Source of the DNA: Muribaculaceae bacterium
GTDB taxonomy: Bacteria; Bacteroidota; Bacteroidia; Bacteroidales; Muribaculaceae
NCBI GenBank assembly: GCA_029056365.1
Contig: JAIDBM010000240.1
Location: 1-17,075, forward strand
Reading direction: 5' to 3'
Length of the DNA stretch: 17,075 nt
Each line of letters starts with the position of its first letter. The stretch's first letter is position 1. Both the position numbers and the translations under genes were made by a program. Below, one piece after another: positions 1 through 8,555 of the stretch. The notes beneath the pieces were generated by a model. It was not told the origin of the DNA. It did no database searches and saw only the letters and a program-made list of their open reading frames with translations.

Positions 1-3000
1 AGAAAGTGCTGCTGCTGGGCAGTGGCGCTCTAAAAATCGGCGAAGCCGGCGAATTCGACTACTCCGGCTCACAGGCACTCAAAGCCATGAAAGAGGAAGG
101 CATCACCACCGTGCTTATCAACCCCAACATCGCCACAGTGCAGACGTCAGAAGGCTTTGCCGACAAAATCTACTTCCTGCCCGTAACACCTTACTTTGTA
201 GAAAAAGTAATTGAAAAAGAACGCCCCGACGGCATCCTTCTGGCATTCGGAGGCCAGACAGCTCTTAACTGCGGTGTGGAACTCTTCAAATCGGGTGTGC
301 TCGAAAAACACAACGTGCGTGTGCTCGGCACTCCGGTCCAGGCCATAATGGATACAGAAGACAGGGAGCTGTTTGTAAAAAAACTCGATGAAATCGAAAT
401 AAAGACAATAAAAAGCGAAGCCGTCGACAATATCGACGATGCCCTCAGGGTAGCCAATTCCCTCGGATATCCGGTTATTGTACGCGCCGCCTATGCCCTT
501 GGCGGACTCGGCAGCGGTTTCTGCGACGATGACGCACAGCTGACTTCACTCTGTGAGAAAGCCCTTGCCTTCTCTCCGCAGGTGCTGGTAGAAAAATCGC
601 TGAAAGGATGGAAAGAAGTCGAATATGAAGTAGTACGCGACCGTTTCGACAACTGCATCACGGTCTGCAACATGGAAAACTTCGACCCTCTGGGCATACA
701 CACCGGCGAAAGTATCGTGGTCGCACCCTCGCAGACACTGTCGAACGCCGACTACCACTATCTGCGCTCCCTGGCCATAAAAATCATTCGCCACATCGGC
801 ATTGTGGGCGAATGCAACGTACAGTATGCCTACGACCCGCAGTCGATGGACTACCGCGTAATCGAGGTGAACGCCCGACTGAGCCGCTCGTCGGCTCTGG
901 CCTCCAAGGCTACCGGCTATCCGCTTGCCTTTGTGGCCGCGAAACTCGGTCTGGGTTACGGACTGTTCGACCTTAAAAACTCTGTCACCAAAGACACCTC
1001 GGCATTCTTCGAACCAGCCCTCGACTATGTTGTGGTGAAAATACCCCGCTGGGACCTCGGCAAATTCCACGGTGTAGACCGTACCATCGGCTCGTCGATG
1101 AAATCGGTAGGCGAAGTCATGGCCATCGGCCGCACCTTCGAGGAAGCCATACAGAAAGGTCTCCGCATGATAGGCCAGGGCATGCACGGCTTCGTAGAGA
1201 ACAAAGACATCAACATTCCCGATGTCGACAAGGCGCTGATAGCCCCCACCGACAAACGCATATTCGTCATAGCCAAGGCCATGACACAAGGATACAGCGT
1301 TGACCGCATACACGAGCTTACCAAAATAGACCGCTGGTTCCTTTACAAACTGCGCAACATACTTGACACCGCCGATGAACTGGCCGTATACGACACTCTC
1401 GAAGCCATTCCACAGGCTCTGCTCCGGCAAGCCAAACAACAAGGTTTCAGCGACTTCCAGATAGCCCGCTCGGTGTTTAAGGAAAACATGACCAATGCCG
1501 AGGAAGCCAATCTGCAGGTACGCTCGCTCCGCAAACAGCTCGGCATCGTTCCGGTAGTGAAGCAGATCGACACCCTTGCCGCCGAATATCCCGCACGCAC
1601 CAACTATCTCTATCTCACCTATAACGGCAGTGAAAACGATGTAACCTATCTACACGACCACCGCTCTATAGTAGTGCTTGGTTCCGGTGCATACCGCATC
1701 GGCTCAAGTGTGGAATTTGACTGGTGCTCGGTGAACGCGCTGATGACAGTGAAACAACAGGGATGGCGCTCGGTGATGATAAACTACAATCCCGAGACAG
1801 TATCGACCGACTACGACATGTGCGACCGTCTGTATTTCGATGAACTCACTTTCGAACGCGTGATGGACATACTTGATCTGGAACAGCCCCACGGAACAAT
1901 TCTGTCGGTAGGCGGCCAGATTCCGAACAATCTCGCCACCCGTCTCGACCAGCAGGGAGTGAATATTCTCGGCACCACAGCCAAAAGCATCGACAACGCC
2001 GAAGACCGTCATAAATTCTCGGCCATGCTCGACGAACTCGGCATCGACCAGCCAAGATGGCGCGAACTCACCAGCCTCGACGACATAAACGAATTCGTAG
2101 CCGAGGTAGGCTTCCCGGTGCTTGTCCGTCCGAGCTACGTGCTCTCGGGTGCGGCCATGAACGTATGCTCCAACAACGATGAGCTGGTACGCTTCCTGCG
2201 CCTCGCAGCCAACGTATCAAAACAGCATCCGGTGGTTGTGACCGAATTTATCCAGAACGCAAAAGAAATTGAAATGGACGCCGTGGCGCAGAACGGCGAA
2301 ATCAAAGCCTATGCAATATCGGAACACATAGAGTTCGCCGGCGTACATTCCGGCGATGCCACCATACAGTTCCCGCCGCAGAAACTCTATGTAGAGACTA
2401 TGCGCCGTATCAAAAAAGTAAGTGCCCGAATCGCCAAGGCACTGAACATCAGCGGTCCGTTCAATATCCAATATCTTGCAAAGGACAACGACATAAAGGT
2501 AATCGAATGCAACCTCCGGGCATCACGTTCGTTCCCGTTCGTTTCCAAAGTGCTAAAAATAAACTTCATCGACCTGGCCACACGCGTTATGCTCGGTCTG
2601 CCGGTAGAAAAGCCCAGCAAGAGCGCGTTCGACCTCGACTATGTGGGCATCAAGGCCTCCCAGTTCAGCTTCTCGCGCCTTCAGGGCGCCGACCCTGTAC
2701 TGGGCGTCGACATGGCATCGACCGGCGAAGTAGGCTGCATAGGCTACGACACATCGGAAGCAATACTCAAATCGATGCTGGCCGTAGGACAGAGAATACC
2801 GGAAAAAACAGTTCTTCTCAGCACCGGCAGTCCCAAACAGAAAGCCGACATGCTCGATGCCGCCCACAAGCTGCACAACCACGGTTACACCATATACGCC
2901 ACCGGCGGAACATTCCAGTTCCTCAACGACAACGGAATTCCTGCCATACGTGTATACTGGCCGTCACAGCCCGACATGCAGCCCCAGGCCCTTGACCTGC

Positions 3001-3206
3001 TCCATAACCACGAAATCGACATGGTTGTGAACATACCCAAAAACCTGAGCACCGCCGAGCTGACCAACGGATACAAAATCCGCCGCGCTGCCATCGACCT
3101 CAACATCCCTCTGCTGACCAATGCCCGTCTGGCATCGGCATTCATCAGGGCATTCACCTCGATGAGCATCGACGAAATCGAAATCCGCAGCTGGGACGAA
3201 TATTGA
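1..3206 (+). CDS. carB: Carbamoyl-phosphate synthase large subunit, 5'-truncated
   Basis: Makes carbamoyl phosphate from bicarbonate, ATP and the ammonia delivered by the small subunit CarA, feeding pyrimidine and arginine synthesis in the cytoplasm. The start lies upstream: in-frame codons run from base 3, and the first residues (KVLLLGSGALKIGEAGEFD) already match the start of the N-terminal half, so only about ten residues are missing. The GTG at 6 is not the true start. Two homologous ATP-grasp halves are visible (about 3-1180 and 1660-2800), with paired motifs such as GGQTALNCG and GGQIPNNLA, ASKATGYPLAFVAAK, and NPETVSTDYDMCDRLYFDE. Between them lies the oligomerisation region. The end (about 2800-3206) is an MGS-like domain, which binds allosteric effectors in the family. 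Many segments (SSVEFDWC, LSGAAMNV, TSTNYLYLTY-like) look closer to animal CAD than to E. coli CarB. carA is not in the window. Identity is very secure. Confidence 0.97.
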   Translation, partial: KVLLLGSGALKIGEAGEFDYSGSQALKAMKEEGITTVLINPNIATVQTSEGFADKIYFLPVTPYFVEKVIEKERPDGILLAFGGQTALNCGVELFKSGVLEKHNVRVLGTPVQAIMDTEDRELFVKKLDEIEIKTIKSEAVDNIDDALRVANSLGYPVIVRAAYALGGLGSGFCDDDAQLTSLCEKALAFSPQVLVEKSLKGWKEVEYEVVRDRFDNCITVCNMENFDPLGIHTGESIVVAPSQTLSNADYHYLRSLAIKIIRHIGIVGECNVQYAYDPQSMDYRVIEVNARLSRSSALASKATGYPLAFVAAKLGLGYGLFDLKNSVTKDTSAFFEPALDYVVVKIPRWDLGKFHGVDRTIGSSMKSVGEVMAIGRTFEEAIQKGLRMIGQGMHGFVENKDINIPDVDKALIAPTDKRIFVIAKAMTQGYSVDRIHELTKIDRWFLYKLRNILDTADELAVYDTLEAIPQALLRQAKQQGFSDFQIARSVFKENMTNAEEANLQVRSLRKQLGIVPVVKQIDTLAAEYPARTNYLYLTYNGSENDVTYLHDHRSIVVLGSGAYRIGSSVEFDWCSVNALMTVKQQGWRSVMINYNPETVSTDYDMCDRLYFDELTFERVMDILDLEQPHGTILSVGGQIPNNLATRLDQQGVNILGTTAKSIDNAEDRHKFSAMLDELGIDQPRWRELTSLDDINEFVAEVGFPVLVRPSYVLSGAAMNVCSNNDELVRFLRLAANVSKQHPVVVTEFIQNAKEIEMDAVAQNGEIKAYAISEHIEFAGVHSGDATIQFPPQKLYVETMRRIKKVSARIAKALNISGPFNIQYLAKDNDIKVIECNLRASRSFPFVSKVLKINFIDLATRVMLGLPVEKPSKSAFDLDYVGIKASQFSFSRLQGADPVLGVDMASTGEVGCIGYDTSEAILKSMLAVGQRIPEKTVLLSTGSPKQKADMLDAAHKLHNHGYTIYATGGTFQFLNDNGIPAIRVYWPSQPDMQPQALDLLHNHEIDMVVNIPKNLSTAELTNGYKIRRAAIDLNIPLLTNARLASAFIRAFTSMSIDEIEIRSWDEY

Positions 3207-3222
3207 TTACATACTTATTACC

Positions 3223-3259
3223 GGCGGGCCCCGGCTTCCGGAGCCCGCCTTATCATTTT
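3223..3259 (+). terminator. Hairpin terminator after carB
   Basis: A 12-bp stem with a single mismatch is formed by 3223-3234 (GGCGGGCCCCGG) and 3238-3249 (CCGGAGCCCGCC), with a 3-nt loop, 16 nt after the carB stop. It is followed by a broken T-rich tract (TTATCATTTT). The stem is very GC-rich, but the T tract is interrupted, so termination may be incomplete. Confidence 0.7.
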
Positions 3260-3288
3260 CCACAAAAAATATCATTTCCCACAAAAAT
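3251..3288 (+). repeat. Tandem 19-nt direct repeat in leader of M16 gene
   Basis: Two back-to-back 19-nt units, TATCATTTTCCACAAAAAA (3251-3269) and TATCATTTCCCACAAAAAT (3270-3288), match at 17 of 19 positions. The array ends 8 nt before the ATG of the peptidase gene. It may be a duplicated A/T-rich translation enhancer, a protein-binding site, or chance duplication of low-complexity leader. No good TAnnTTTG promoter box was found in this gap. Confidence 0.7.
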
Positions 3289-3296
3289 AACATCCC

Positions 3297-6212
3297 ATGA
3301 AAGCGACAAGATTGCGACTCTCAGCCCTTGCATCGATTCTGCTGATAAGCAGCGGTGCCTTTGCCGCGAAACACGAATTTCGCACTGTCGACGGCGACCC
3401 CCTCGACACCAAGATGTATACTCTGTCGAACGGACTGAAAATATTCATGTCCGTAAACAAAGACGAACCACGCATCCAGACCTATATCGCCGTACGTGTC
3501 GGAGGCAAGAACGACCCGGCCGAAACCACAGGTCTCGCCCACTATTTCGAGCATCTCATGTTCAAAGGAACCGAACAGTTCGGAACCGCCGACTACATTG
3601 CCGAAAAACCGATGCTCGACAAAATCGAACAGCTCTTCGAAACATACCGTCACACCACCGACTCCACCGCGCGGGCTGCGATATACCACCAGATCGACTC
3701 TATCAGCTATCAGGCATCGTTACTGTCAATCCCCAACGAATACGACAAACTCATGTCGGCCATCGGCGCCAACGGCACCAACGCCTACACCAGCTACGAT
3801 GTTACATGCTATGTGGAAAACATACCTTCAAACCAGATTGAAAACTGGGCACGCATCCAGGCCGACCGGTTCGAACACCCGGTAATACGCGGCTTCCACA
3901 CCGAGCTTGAAACCATTTATGAAGAAAAGAACATGTCGCTGACAAACGACAGCCGCAAGATGTCGGAACGCATGCTCGCCACACTCTTCCCAAGCCATCC
4001 ATACGGCACCCAGACCGTGCTCGGCACCCAGGAGAACCTTAAGAACCCCTCGATTACCAATGTGAAGAACTATCACAAACAATGGTACGTTCCGAACAAC
4101 ATGGCTATTTGTGTAAGCGGCGATTTCGACCCCGACAACATGGTCGATATTATCGAAAAGTACTTCGGGCACCTCAAACCCAACCCGAACCTGCCGGTGC
4201 TCCAAATAAACGAAGAAAAACCAATCACAAGCCCCATTGATGTGGAAGTTCTCGGCAAAGAAGCCGAAAGGATATATCTGGCCTGGCGTATACCTGCCGC
4301 CGCGCACAACGACACCGAAGTGCTGCAGATTATCTCCGAAGTTCTTAACAACGGCAAAACAGGTCTGCTTGACGTGGACGTGAACCTGCCGCAACGCACC
4401 CTCGGCACCGGAGCCGGCATGTATGGCATGGCCGACCAAGGCGCATTCCTGATGATCGGACAGCCGAAAGGCGGACAGACACTCGATGATGTGCGGACCA
4501 TTCTGCTTGAAGAAATGGCAAAACTCCGCAACGGCGATTTCTCCGACGATCTTCTGCCGGCTATTATCAACAATATAAAACTCGACCTCCAGAAGTCGTT
4601 CGAAAACAACACATCGCGTGCCGATTACTATGTGGAAGCTTTTGTAAACGGTCAGGAATGGGCCGATGTAGTGGAGCAGCTCAGCCGTCTCGACAAAATC
4701 ACCAAAAACGATGTGGTGCGAATAGCCAACAAATACTTCGGCGACCAGAACTATGCCGCATTGTACAAACGACAGGGCGATGACCCCAACGAACTCAAAC
4801 TCTCCAAACCGCAGATCACTCCCATTGCCATGAACCGCGATGCATCGAGTGCGTTCCTGCAGGATATAAAAAACTCCGAAGTCGAAGCAATCGAGCCTGT
4901 GTTCCCGGACTACGACAAAGACCTGACCCGCCTCAAAGCCAAGAACGGCATCGAGCTTCTCTATACCCCAAATACCACCAACGATATTTTCCAGCTGACC
5001 TACGTTTACGATTTCGGCTCATGCAACGATCCCTTACTCGTACCCGCCGCCGCATACCTTCCCTATGTAGGCACCGGCAGCAAGAGCGCCCAGCAGGTAA
5101 AAGACGAGTTCTACAAGCTTGCATGCTCTTATCAACTGATAGTAAACGAGAACCGCAGCTACGTGGTGCTGAGCGGACTTAGCGGGAATATGCCGGCCGC
5201 AATGCAGCTGATGGAGGAACTGCTGCACGACACAGCCATCGACACAGCCGCATACAACGCCATGGTGGCACGTATGGCCCAGGCGGAAACCAACGCAAAA
5301 ACTAATCAGGGCTCGAACTTCTCGGCGCTTACGAAATACATGATTTACGGCGAGAACAATCCACAGACCGCCGCATATAACTCCGCCAGACTCGCCTCTG
5401 TAAAACCGGCCGAACTTACCGCCGCAATCGCCCGGCTCAACGATTATCAGCACCGCGCCATCTACTACGGCAAACTCGATGGCAAAGAAGTTGTCGACAA
5501 CATCAACCGCCTGCACCGCACCCCCGCCAGCCTCAAGGCCGTGGAACGCATCGACCGCTTCAAGGAACAGAAGCCGGAGGAAACAATAGTGTTTGTCGCA
5601 CCCTACCCCGCCAAACAGCTGTATATGCGCATGTACTCGAACCAAGGCGAACAGTACGGTCAGCTCAACGAGCCACTGCTCAGACTCTACGACGAATATT
5701 TCGGCGGCGGCATGAACGCCATCGTGTTCCAGGAAATGCGCGAGAGCCGGTCGCTGGCCTACAGCGCCTGGGCCGGATTCCAGGAACCGCCGTACAAGCA
5801 CCGTCCCTACTTCTTCTCCTCCTACATCGCCACCCAGAACGACAAGATGAACGATGCCATCGCGGCCTTCAGCGACATAATCGAAAACATGCCACAAAGC
5901 GAAGCGGCATTCAATCTGGCCAAACAGGCTCTTGATGCCCGTCTGCGCACCGAACGCACAATCAAGGACAATATAGCATGGAGCTACATCAACGCCCTTG
6001 ACCTCGGCAACGACCACGACACCTCACGCGACCTCTTCGAGGCCCTGCCCTCGATGACCCTCGACAGTGTGACCGACTTCCAGAAAAAACACGTGGCCGG
6101 ACGCACATATTACTACTGCATCCTGGGCGATACCGACGACATCGACCTCGAAGCCCTCTCCCGCCTCGGACGCGTGGTGATGCTCACCCCCGAACAGATT
6201 TTCGGATACTGA
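3297..6212 (+). CDS. Exported M16 family zinc metallopeptidase, two-half form
   Basis: Predicted secreted or periplasmic peptidase of the pitrilysin/insulinase (M16) family, which degrades peptides held inside a clamshell chamber. Residues 1-23 look like a signal peptide: basic start, hydrophobic stretch, and AFA before A24. The inverted zinc motif HxxEH is present as H82-Y-F-E85-H86, with E203 in ELETIYEE the probable third ligand. The distance from H86 to E203 (117 residues) exceeds the usual roughly 75, because a charged helical insertion lies at about 103-145. The C-terminal half has no HxxEH but carries the inactive-half FQEMRESRSLAYSAW signature near residues 807-821, including the R and Y that contact substrate in the family. 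At 971 aa it is a full-length fused M16 protein. The ATG at 3297 fits the signal peptide. It stands alone between two hairpins. The substrate is unknown. Confidence 0.93.
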   Translation: MKATRLRLSALASILLISSGAFAAKHEFRTVDGDPLDTKMYTLSNGLKIFMSVNKDEPRIQTYIAVRVGGKNDPAETTGLAHYFEHLMFKGTEQFGTADYIAEKPMLDKIEQLFETYRHTTDSTARAAIYHQIDSISYQASLLSIPNEYDKLMSAIGANGTNAYTSYDVTCYVENIPSNQIENWARIQADRFEHPVIRGFHTELETIYEEKNMSLTNDSRKMSERMLATLFPSHPYGTQTVLGTQENLKNPSITNVKNYHKQWYVPNNMAICVSGDFDPDNMVDIIEKYFGHLKPNPNLPVLQINEEKPITSPIDVEVLGKEAERIYLAWRIPAAAHNDTEVLQIISEVLNNGKTGLLDVDVNLPQRTLGTGAGMYGMADQGAFLMIGQPKGGQTLDDVRTILLEEMAKLRNGDFSDDLLPAIINNIKLDLQKSFENNTSRADYYVEAFVNGQEWADVVEQLSRLDKITKNDVVRIANKYFGDQNYAALYKRQGDDPNELKLSKPQITPIAMNRDASSAFLQDIKNSEVEAIEPVFPDYDKDLTRLKAKNGIELLYTPNTTNDIFQLTYVYDFGSCNDPLLVPAAAYLPYVGTGSKSAQQVKDEFYKLACSYQLIVNENRSYVVLSGLSGNMPAAMQLMEELLHDTAIDTAAYNAMVARMAQAETNAKTNQGSNFSALTKYMIYGENNPQTAAYNSARLASVKPAELTAAIARLNDYQHRAIYYGKLDGKEVVDNINRLHRTPASLKAVERIDRFKEQKPEETIVFVAPYPAKQLYMRMYSNQGEQYGQLNEPLLRLYDEYFGGGMNAIVFQEMRESRSLAYSAWAGFQEPPYKHRPYFFSSYIATQNDKMNDAIAAFSDIIENMPQSEAAFNLAKQALDARLRTERTIKDNIAWSYINALDLGNDHDTSRDLFEALPSMTLDSVTDFQKKHVAGRTYYYCILGDTDDIDLEALSRLGRVVMLTPEQIFGY

Positions 6213-6244
6213 TTCCGGCAATACACCGGGTCTGCCGTTACTTC

Positions 6245-6276
6245 ACGCCCTTCTGCCACCCGTGGCAGAAGGGCGT
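6245..6276 (+). terminator. Perfect hairpin after M16 peptidase gene
   Basis: Arms 6245-6258 (ACGCCCTTCTGCCA) and 6263-6276 (TGGCAGAAGGGCGT) pair perfectly over 14 bp around a CCCG loop, 32 nt after the stop codon. No T run follows (GTCAGTTCC), so it may act as an mRNA 3'-end stabiliser or a weak terminator rather than a classical intrinsic terminator. Confidence 0.65.
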
Positions 6277-6327
6277 GTCAGTTCCAAACCGTTGAAAAAG
6301 ATTAAAATAGCATCAATGCAACCTTTT

Positions 6328-6342
6328 TGGCACAGGATTTGT
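6328..6342 (+). promoter_or_regulatory. Candidate sigma-54-type (-24/-12) promoter of dnaK
   Basis: TGGCAC at 6328-6333 is followed after exactly 5 nt by TTGT at 6339-6342. The sigma-54 consensus is TGGCAC, 5 nt, TTGC, so this site differs in the -12 element only by T for C. A run of T precedes it, and transcription would start near 6353, about 58 nt before the dnaK ATG. No CIRCE inverted repeat and no convincing TAnnTTTG box is visible in 6213-6410. The rest of that gap (6277-6327 and 6343-6410) is A-rich leader without another recognisable element. Confidence 0.5.
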
Positions 6343-6410
6343 TTTATTAGCGAACAGATAAGAAAACTTACGATAACAAAAAATATAAACAACATAAAAC
6401 CTACACAATC

Positions 6411-8318
6411 ATGGGAAAAATAATTGGTATAGACTTAGGCACAACCAACAGCTGTGTCGCAGTTCTCGAAGGTAACGATCCCGTTGTAATTCCTAATAGC
6501 GAAGGCCGCAACACCACTCCGTCGGTAGTGGCATTCGTAGATGGCGGCGAACGTAAGGTCGGTGACCCCGCCAAACGTCAGGCCATCACCAATCCAAAAC
6601 GCACAATCTACTCGATCAAACGTTTCATGGGCGAAACCTACGATCAGGTACAGAACGAAATCGAACGCGTACCCTACAAGGTAGTGCGCGGCGACAACAA
6701 TACTCCCCGTATCGACATAGACGGACGCGAATACACCCCGCAGGAAATCTCGGCCATGATTCTTCAGAAAATGAAGAAAACCGCCGAAGACTATCTTGGA
6801 CAGAGCGTGACAGAAGCCGTCATCACCGTGCCGGCATACTTCAACGACTCGCAGCGTCAGGCAACCAAGGAAGCCGGCGAAATAGCCGGTCTTACTGTAA
6901 AACGTATTGTCAACGAACCTACTGCGGCAGCGCTCGCATACGGTCTTGACAAAATCAACAAAGACCAGAAAATAGCTGTATTCGACCTCGGTGGCGGTAC
7001 ATTCGATATCTCTATCCTCGAACTCGGCGACGGTGTGTTTGAAGTGAAGTCGACCAACGGCGACACCCACCTCGGCGGTGATGACTTCGACCATGTTATC
7101 ATCGACTGGCTCGCCGATGAATTCCAGCGCGAAGAAGGCGTGGACCTCCGTCAGGACCCAATGGCCCTCCAGCGTCTGAAAGAAGCGGCCGAAAAAGCCA
7201 AAATCGAGTTGTCGAGCACAACATCCACCGAAATCAACCTGCCGTACATAATGCCGGTGAACGGTATTCCAAAGCACCTTGTAAAAACTCTTACCCGTGC
7301 CAAATTCGAACAGCTGGCCGACAGACTCATCAACGCTACCCTCAAGCCCTGTGAAGACGCACTCCGCGACGCAGGTCTGAAGGCTTCGGACATCGACGAA
7401 GTTATTCTCGTAGGTGGTTCTACCCGTATCCCCGCCATCCAGCAGGTAGTGGAAAAATTCTTCGGCAAGGCTCCGTCGAAGGGCGTGAACCCCGACGAAG
7501 TGGTAGCCGTAGGCGCTGCCATCCAGGGCGGTGTGCTCTCGGGCGATGTGAAAGACGTGCTTCTGCTCGACGTAGTGCCTCTGTCGGTAGGTATCGAAAC
7601 CCTCGGCGGTGTCATGACCAAGCTCATCGAAGCCAACACCACCATTCCTACCCGCAAGAGCGAGACATTCTCGACCGCTGCCGATAACCAGCCTTCGGTT
7701 GAAATCAACGTTCTTCAGGGCGAACGCCCCATGGCAAAAGACGACAAACTGCTCGGCAAGTTCCACCTCGACGGCATTGCTCCCGCACCCCGTGGCATAC
7801 CTCAGATTGAAGTTACATTCGAAATCGATGCCAACGGTATCCTGAACGTTTCGGCCAAAGACAAGGCCACCGGCAAGGAACAGAGCATACGAATCGAAGC
7901 ATCGAGCGGTCTGACCGATGCCGAAATCAAACGTATGAAGGACGAAGCCGCAGCAAACGCTGCAGCCGATGCCAAGGAAAAAGAACGCATCGACAAGCTC
8001 AATCAGGCCGATGCAATCATTTTCCAGACCGAAAAGCAGCTCAGCGAACTTGGCGACAAGATTCCCGCCGACAAGAAGAGCGCCATCGAAAATGCAGTGG
8101 CCCGACTGAAAGAAGCCCACAAGGCTCAGGACATCGCAGGTATCGATGCTGCCATAAAAGACATCGAAACAACCTTCGGTGCCGCACAACAGGATATCCT
8201 CAACGCCCAGCAGCAGGCTCAGAACCCCGGCGCAGGCCAGGCCAATCCGGGTGCAGGCGCTACCGGCAACAACGGCGACGACCATGTTACCGATGTTGAT
8301 TTCGAGGAAGTGAAATAA
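6411..8318 (+). CDS. dnaK: Chaperone DnaK (Hsp70)
   Basis: ATP-driven cytoplasmic chaperone that binds exposed hydrophobic segments of unfolded proteins, working with DnaJ and GrpE. All three Hsp70 signatures are present: GIDLGTTNS at residues 6-14, DLGGGTFD at 192-199 and VGGSTRIP at 334-341. The interdomain linker DVVPLS is at 387-392. The substrate-binding domain follows, then a helical lid, a Q/N/G/A-rich tail (about 585-620) and a short acidic end (DVDFEEVK). The length of 635 aa is normal. ATG at 6411 begins MGKIIGIDLGTTN, the standard start, preceded by an A-rich leader with no Shine-Dalgarno sequence, as is usual in Bacteroidetes. It is monocistronic here: hairpins lie on both sides and dnaJ and grpE are not adjacent. 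The complementary strand is also open for about 636 codons, a known side effect of Hsp70 codon usage and not a gene. Confidence 0.99.
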   Translation: MGKIIGIDLGTTNSCVAVLEGNDPVVIPNSEGRNTTPSVVAFVDGGERKVGDPAKRQAITNPKRTIYSIKRFMGETYDQVQNEIERVPYKVVRGDNNTPRIDIDGREYTPQEISAMILQKMKKTAEDYLGQSVTEAVITVPAYFNDSQRQATKEAGEIAGLTVKRIVNEPTAAALAYGLDKINKDQKIAVFDLGGGTFDISILELGDGVFEVKSTNGDTHLGGDDFDHVIIDWLADEFQREEGVDLRQDPMALQRLKEAAEKAKIELSSTTSTEINLPYIMPVNGIPKHLVKTLTRAKFEQLADRLINATLKPCEDALRDAGLKASDIDEVILVGGSTRIPAIQQVVEKFFGKAPSKGVNPDEVVAVGAAIQGGVLSGDVKDVLLLDVVPLSVGIETLGGVMTKLIEANTTIPTRKSETFSTAADNQPSVEINVLQGERPMAKDDKLLGKFHLDGIAPAPRGIPQIEVTFEIDANGILNVSAKDKATGKEQSIRIEASSGLTDAEIKRMKDEAAANAAADAKEKERIDKLNQADAIIFQTEKQLSELGDKIPADKKSAIENAVARLKEAHKAQDIAGIDAAIKDIETTFGAAQQDILNAQQQAQNPGAGQANPGAGATGNNGDDHVTDVDFEEVK

Positions 8319-8352
8319 ACTCCTACACATCTCCTTTATAACCAAAATTCAG

Positions 8353-8390
8353 AAAAAGGCTCTGCGGAATGTTTTCCGCAGGGCCTTTTT
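8353..8390 (+). terminator. Strong intrinsic terminator after dnaK
   Basis: Arms 8353-8369 (AAAAAGGCTCTGCGGAA) and 8374-8390 (TTCCGCAGGGCCTTTTT) pair over 17 bp with one T-G wobble around a TGTT loop, ending in five T. It lies 35 nt after the dnaK stop and insulates the defence operon from dnaK transcription. The leading A run means it could also work on the other strand. Confidence 0.9.
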
Positions 8391-8473
8391 CATAGGATTC
8401 ATGAAAAAATATACTTAACTTAAAATGAGAGATAATTACCACGATTGGCACCCTGTTTTTGATGTAATAATCA

Positions 8474-8502
8474 ATTGTGCACAATAACATACAATTTCAT
8501 TG
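8474..8502 (+). promoter_or_regulatory. Candidate operator: two ATTG/CAAT inverted repeats
   Basis: A perfect 12-bp palindrome, ATTGTGCACAAT, spans 8474-8485. Seven bases later a second inverted repeat, CAAT-TTC-ATTG, spans 8492-8502 and overlaps the presumed -33 element. Both are built from the same ATTG/CAAT half-sites. Their place just upstream of a small HTH gene suggests binding sites for that protein (autoregulation), but this is inference from position and symmetry only. Confidence 0.45.
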
Positions 8503-8532
8503 CGTCGCTCTCCAAATTTTCCACTATCTTTG
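8499..8532 (+). promoter_or_regulatory. Bacteroidetes-type promoter of the defence operon
   Basis: TATCTTTG at 8525-8532 fits the Bacteroidetes -7 consensus TAnnTTTG exactly. ATTG at 8499-8502 can serve as the -33 element (consensus TTTG) with a slightly long 22-bp spacer. Transcription would begin near 8539, about 17 nt before the ATG of the HTH gene at 8556. The remaining intergenic bases 8391-8473 are AT-rich and hold nothing else I recognise. Confidence 0.6.
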
Positions 8533-8555
8533 CATCTAAATCACATTCTTGAATA

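Noticed and set aside
546..1442. 298-codon minus-strand frame inside carB
   Set aside because: Shadow of the carB reading frame; no protein motifs seen.
5034..6017. 327-codon minus-strand frame inside the M16 peptidase gene
   Set aside because: It mirrors a well-supported gene, has a GC-biased composition with no recognisable motif, and has no promoter-like sequence.
6277..6410. CIRCE (HrcA operator) upstream of dnaK
   Set aside because: No TTAGCACTC/GAGTGCTAA pair or close variant is present.
6435..8345. 636-codon open frame on the minus strand opposite dnaK
   Set aside because: Long frames opposite Hsp70 genes are a known product of their codon bias and have caused false annotations. The translation is Phe/Gly/Val-rich without domain motifs, and it runs through the dnaK terminator.
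8446..8461. Second -24-like box TGGCAC upstream of the HTH gene
   Set aside because: The matching -12 TTGC element is not at the required 5-nt distance (TTTT is there; TTG is 2 nt too far), so it is not a convincing sigma-54 site.
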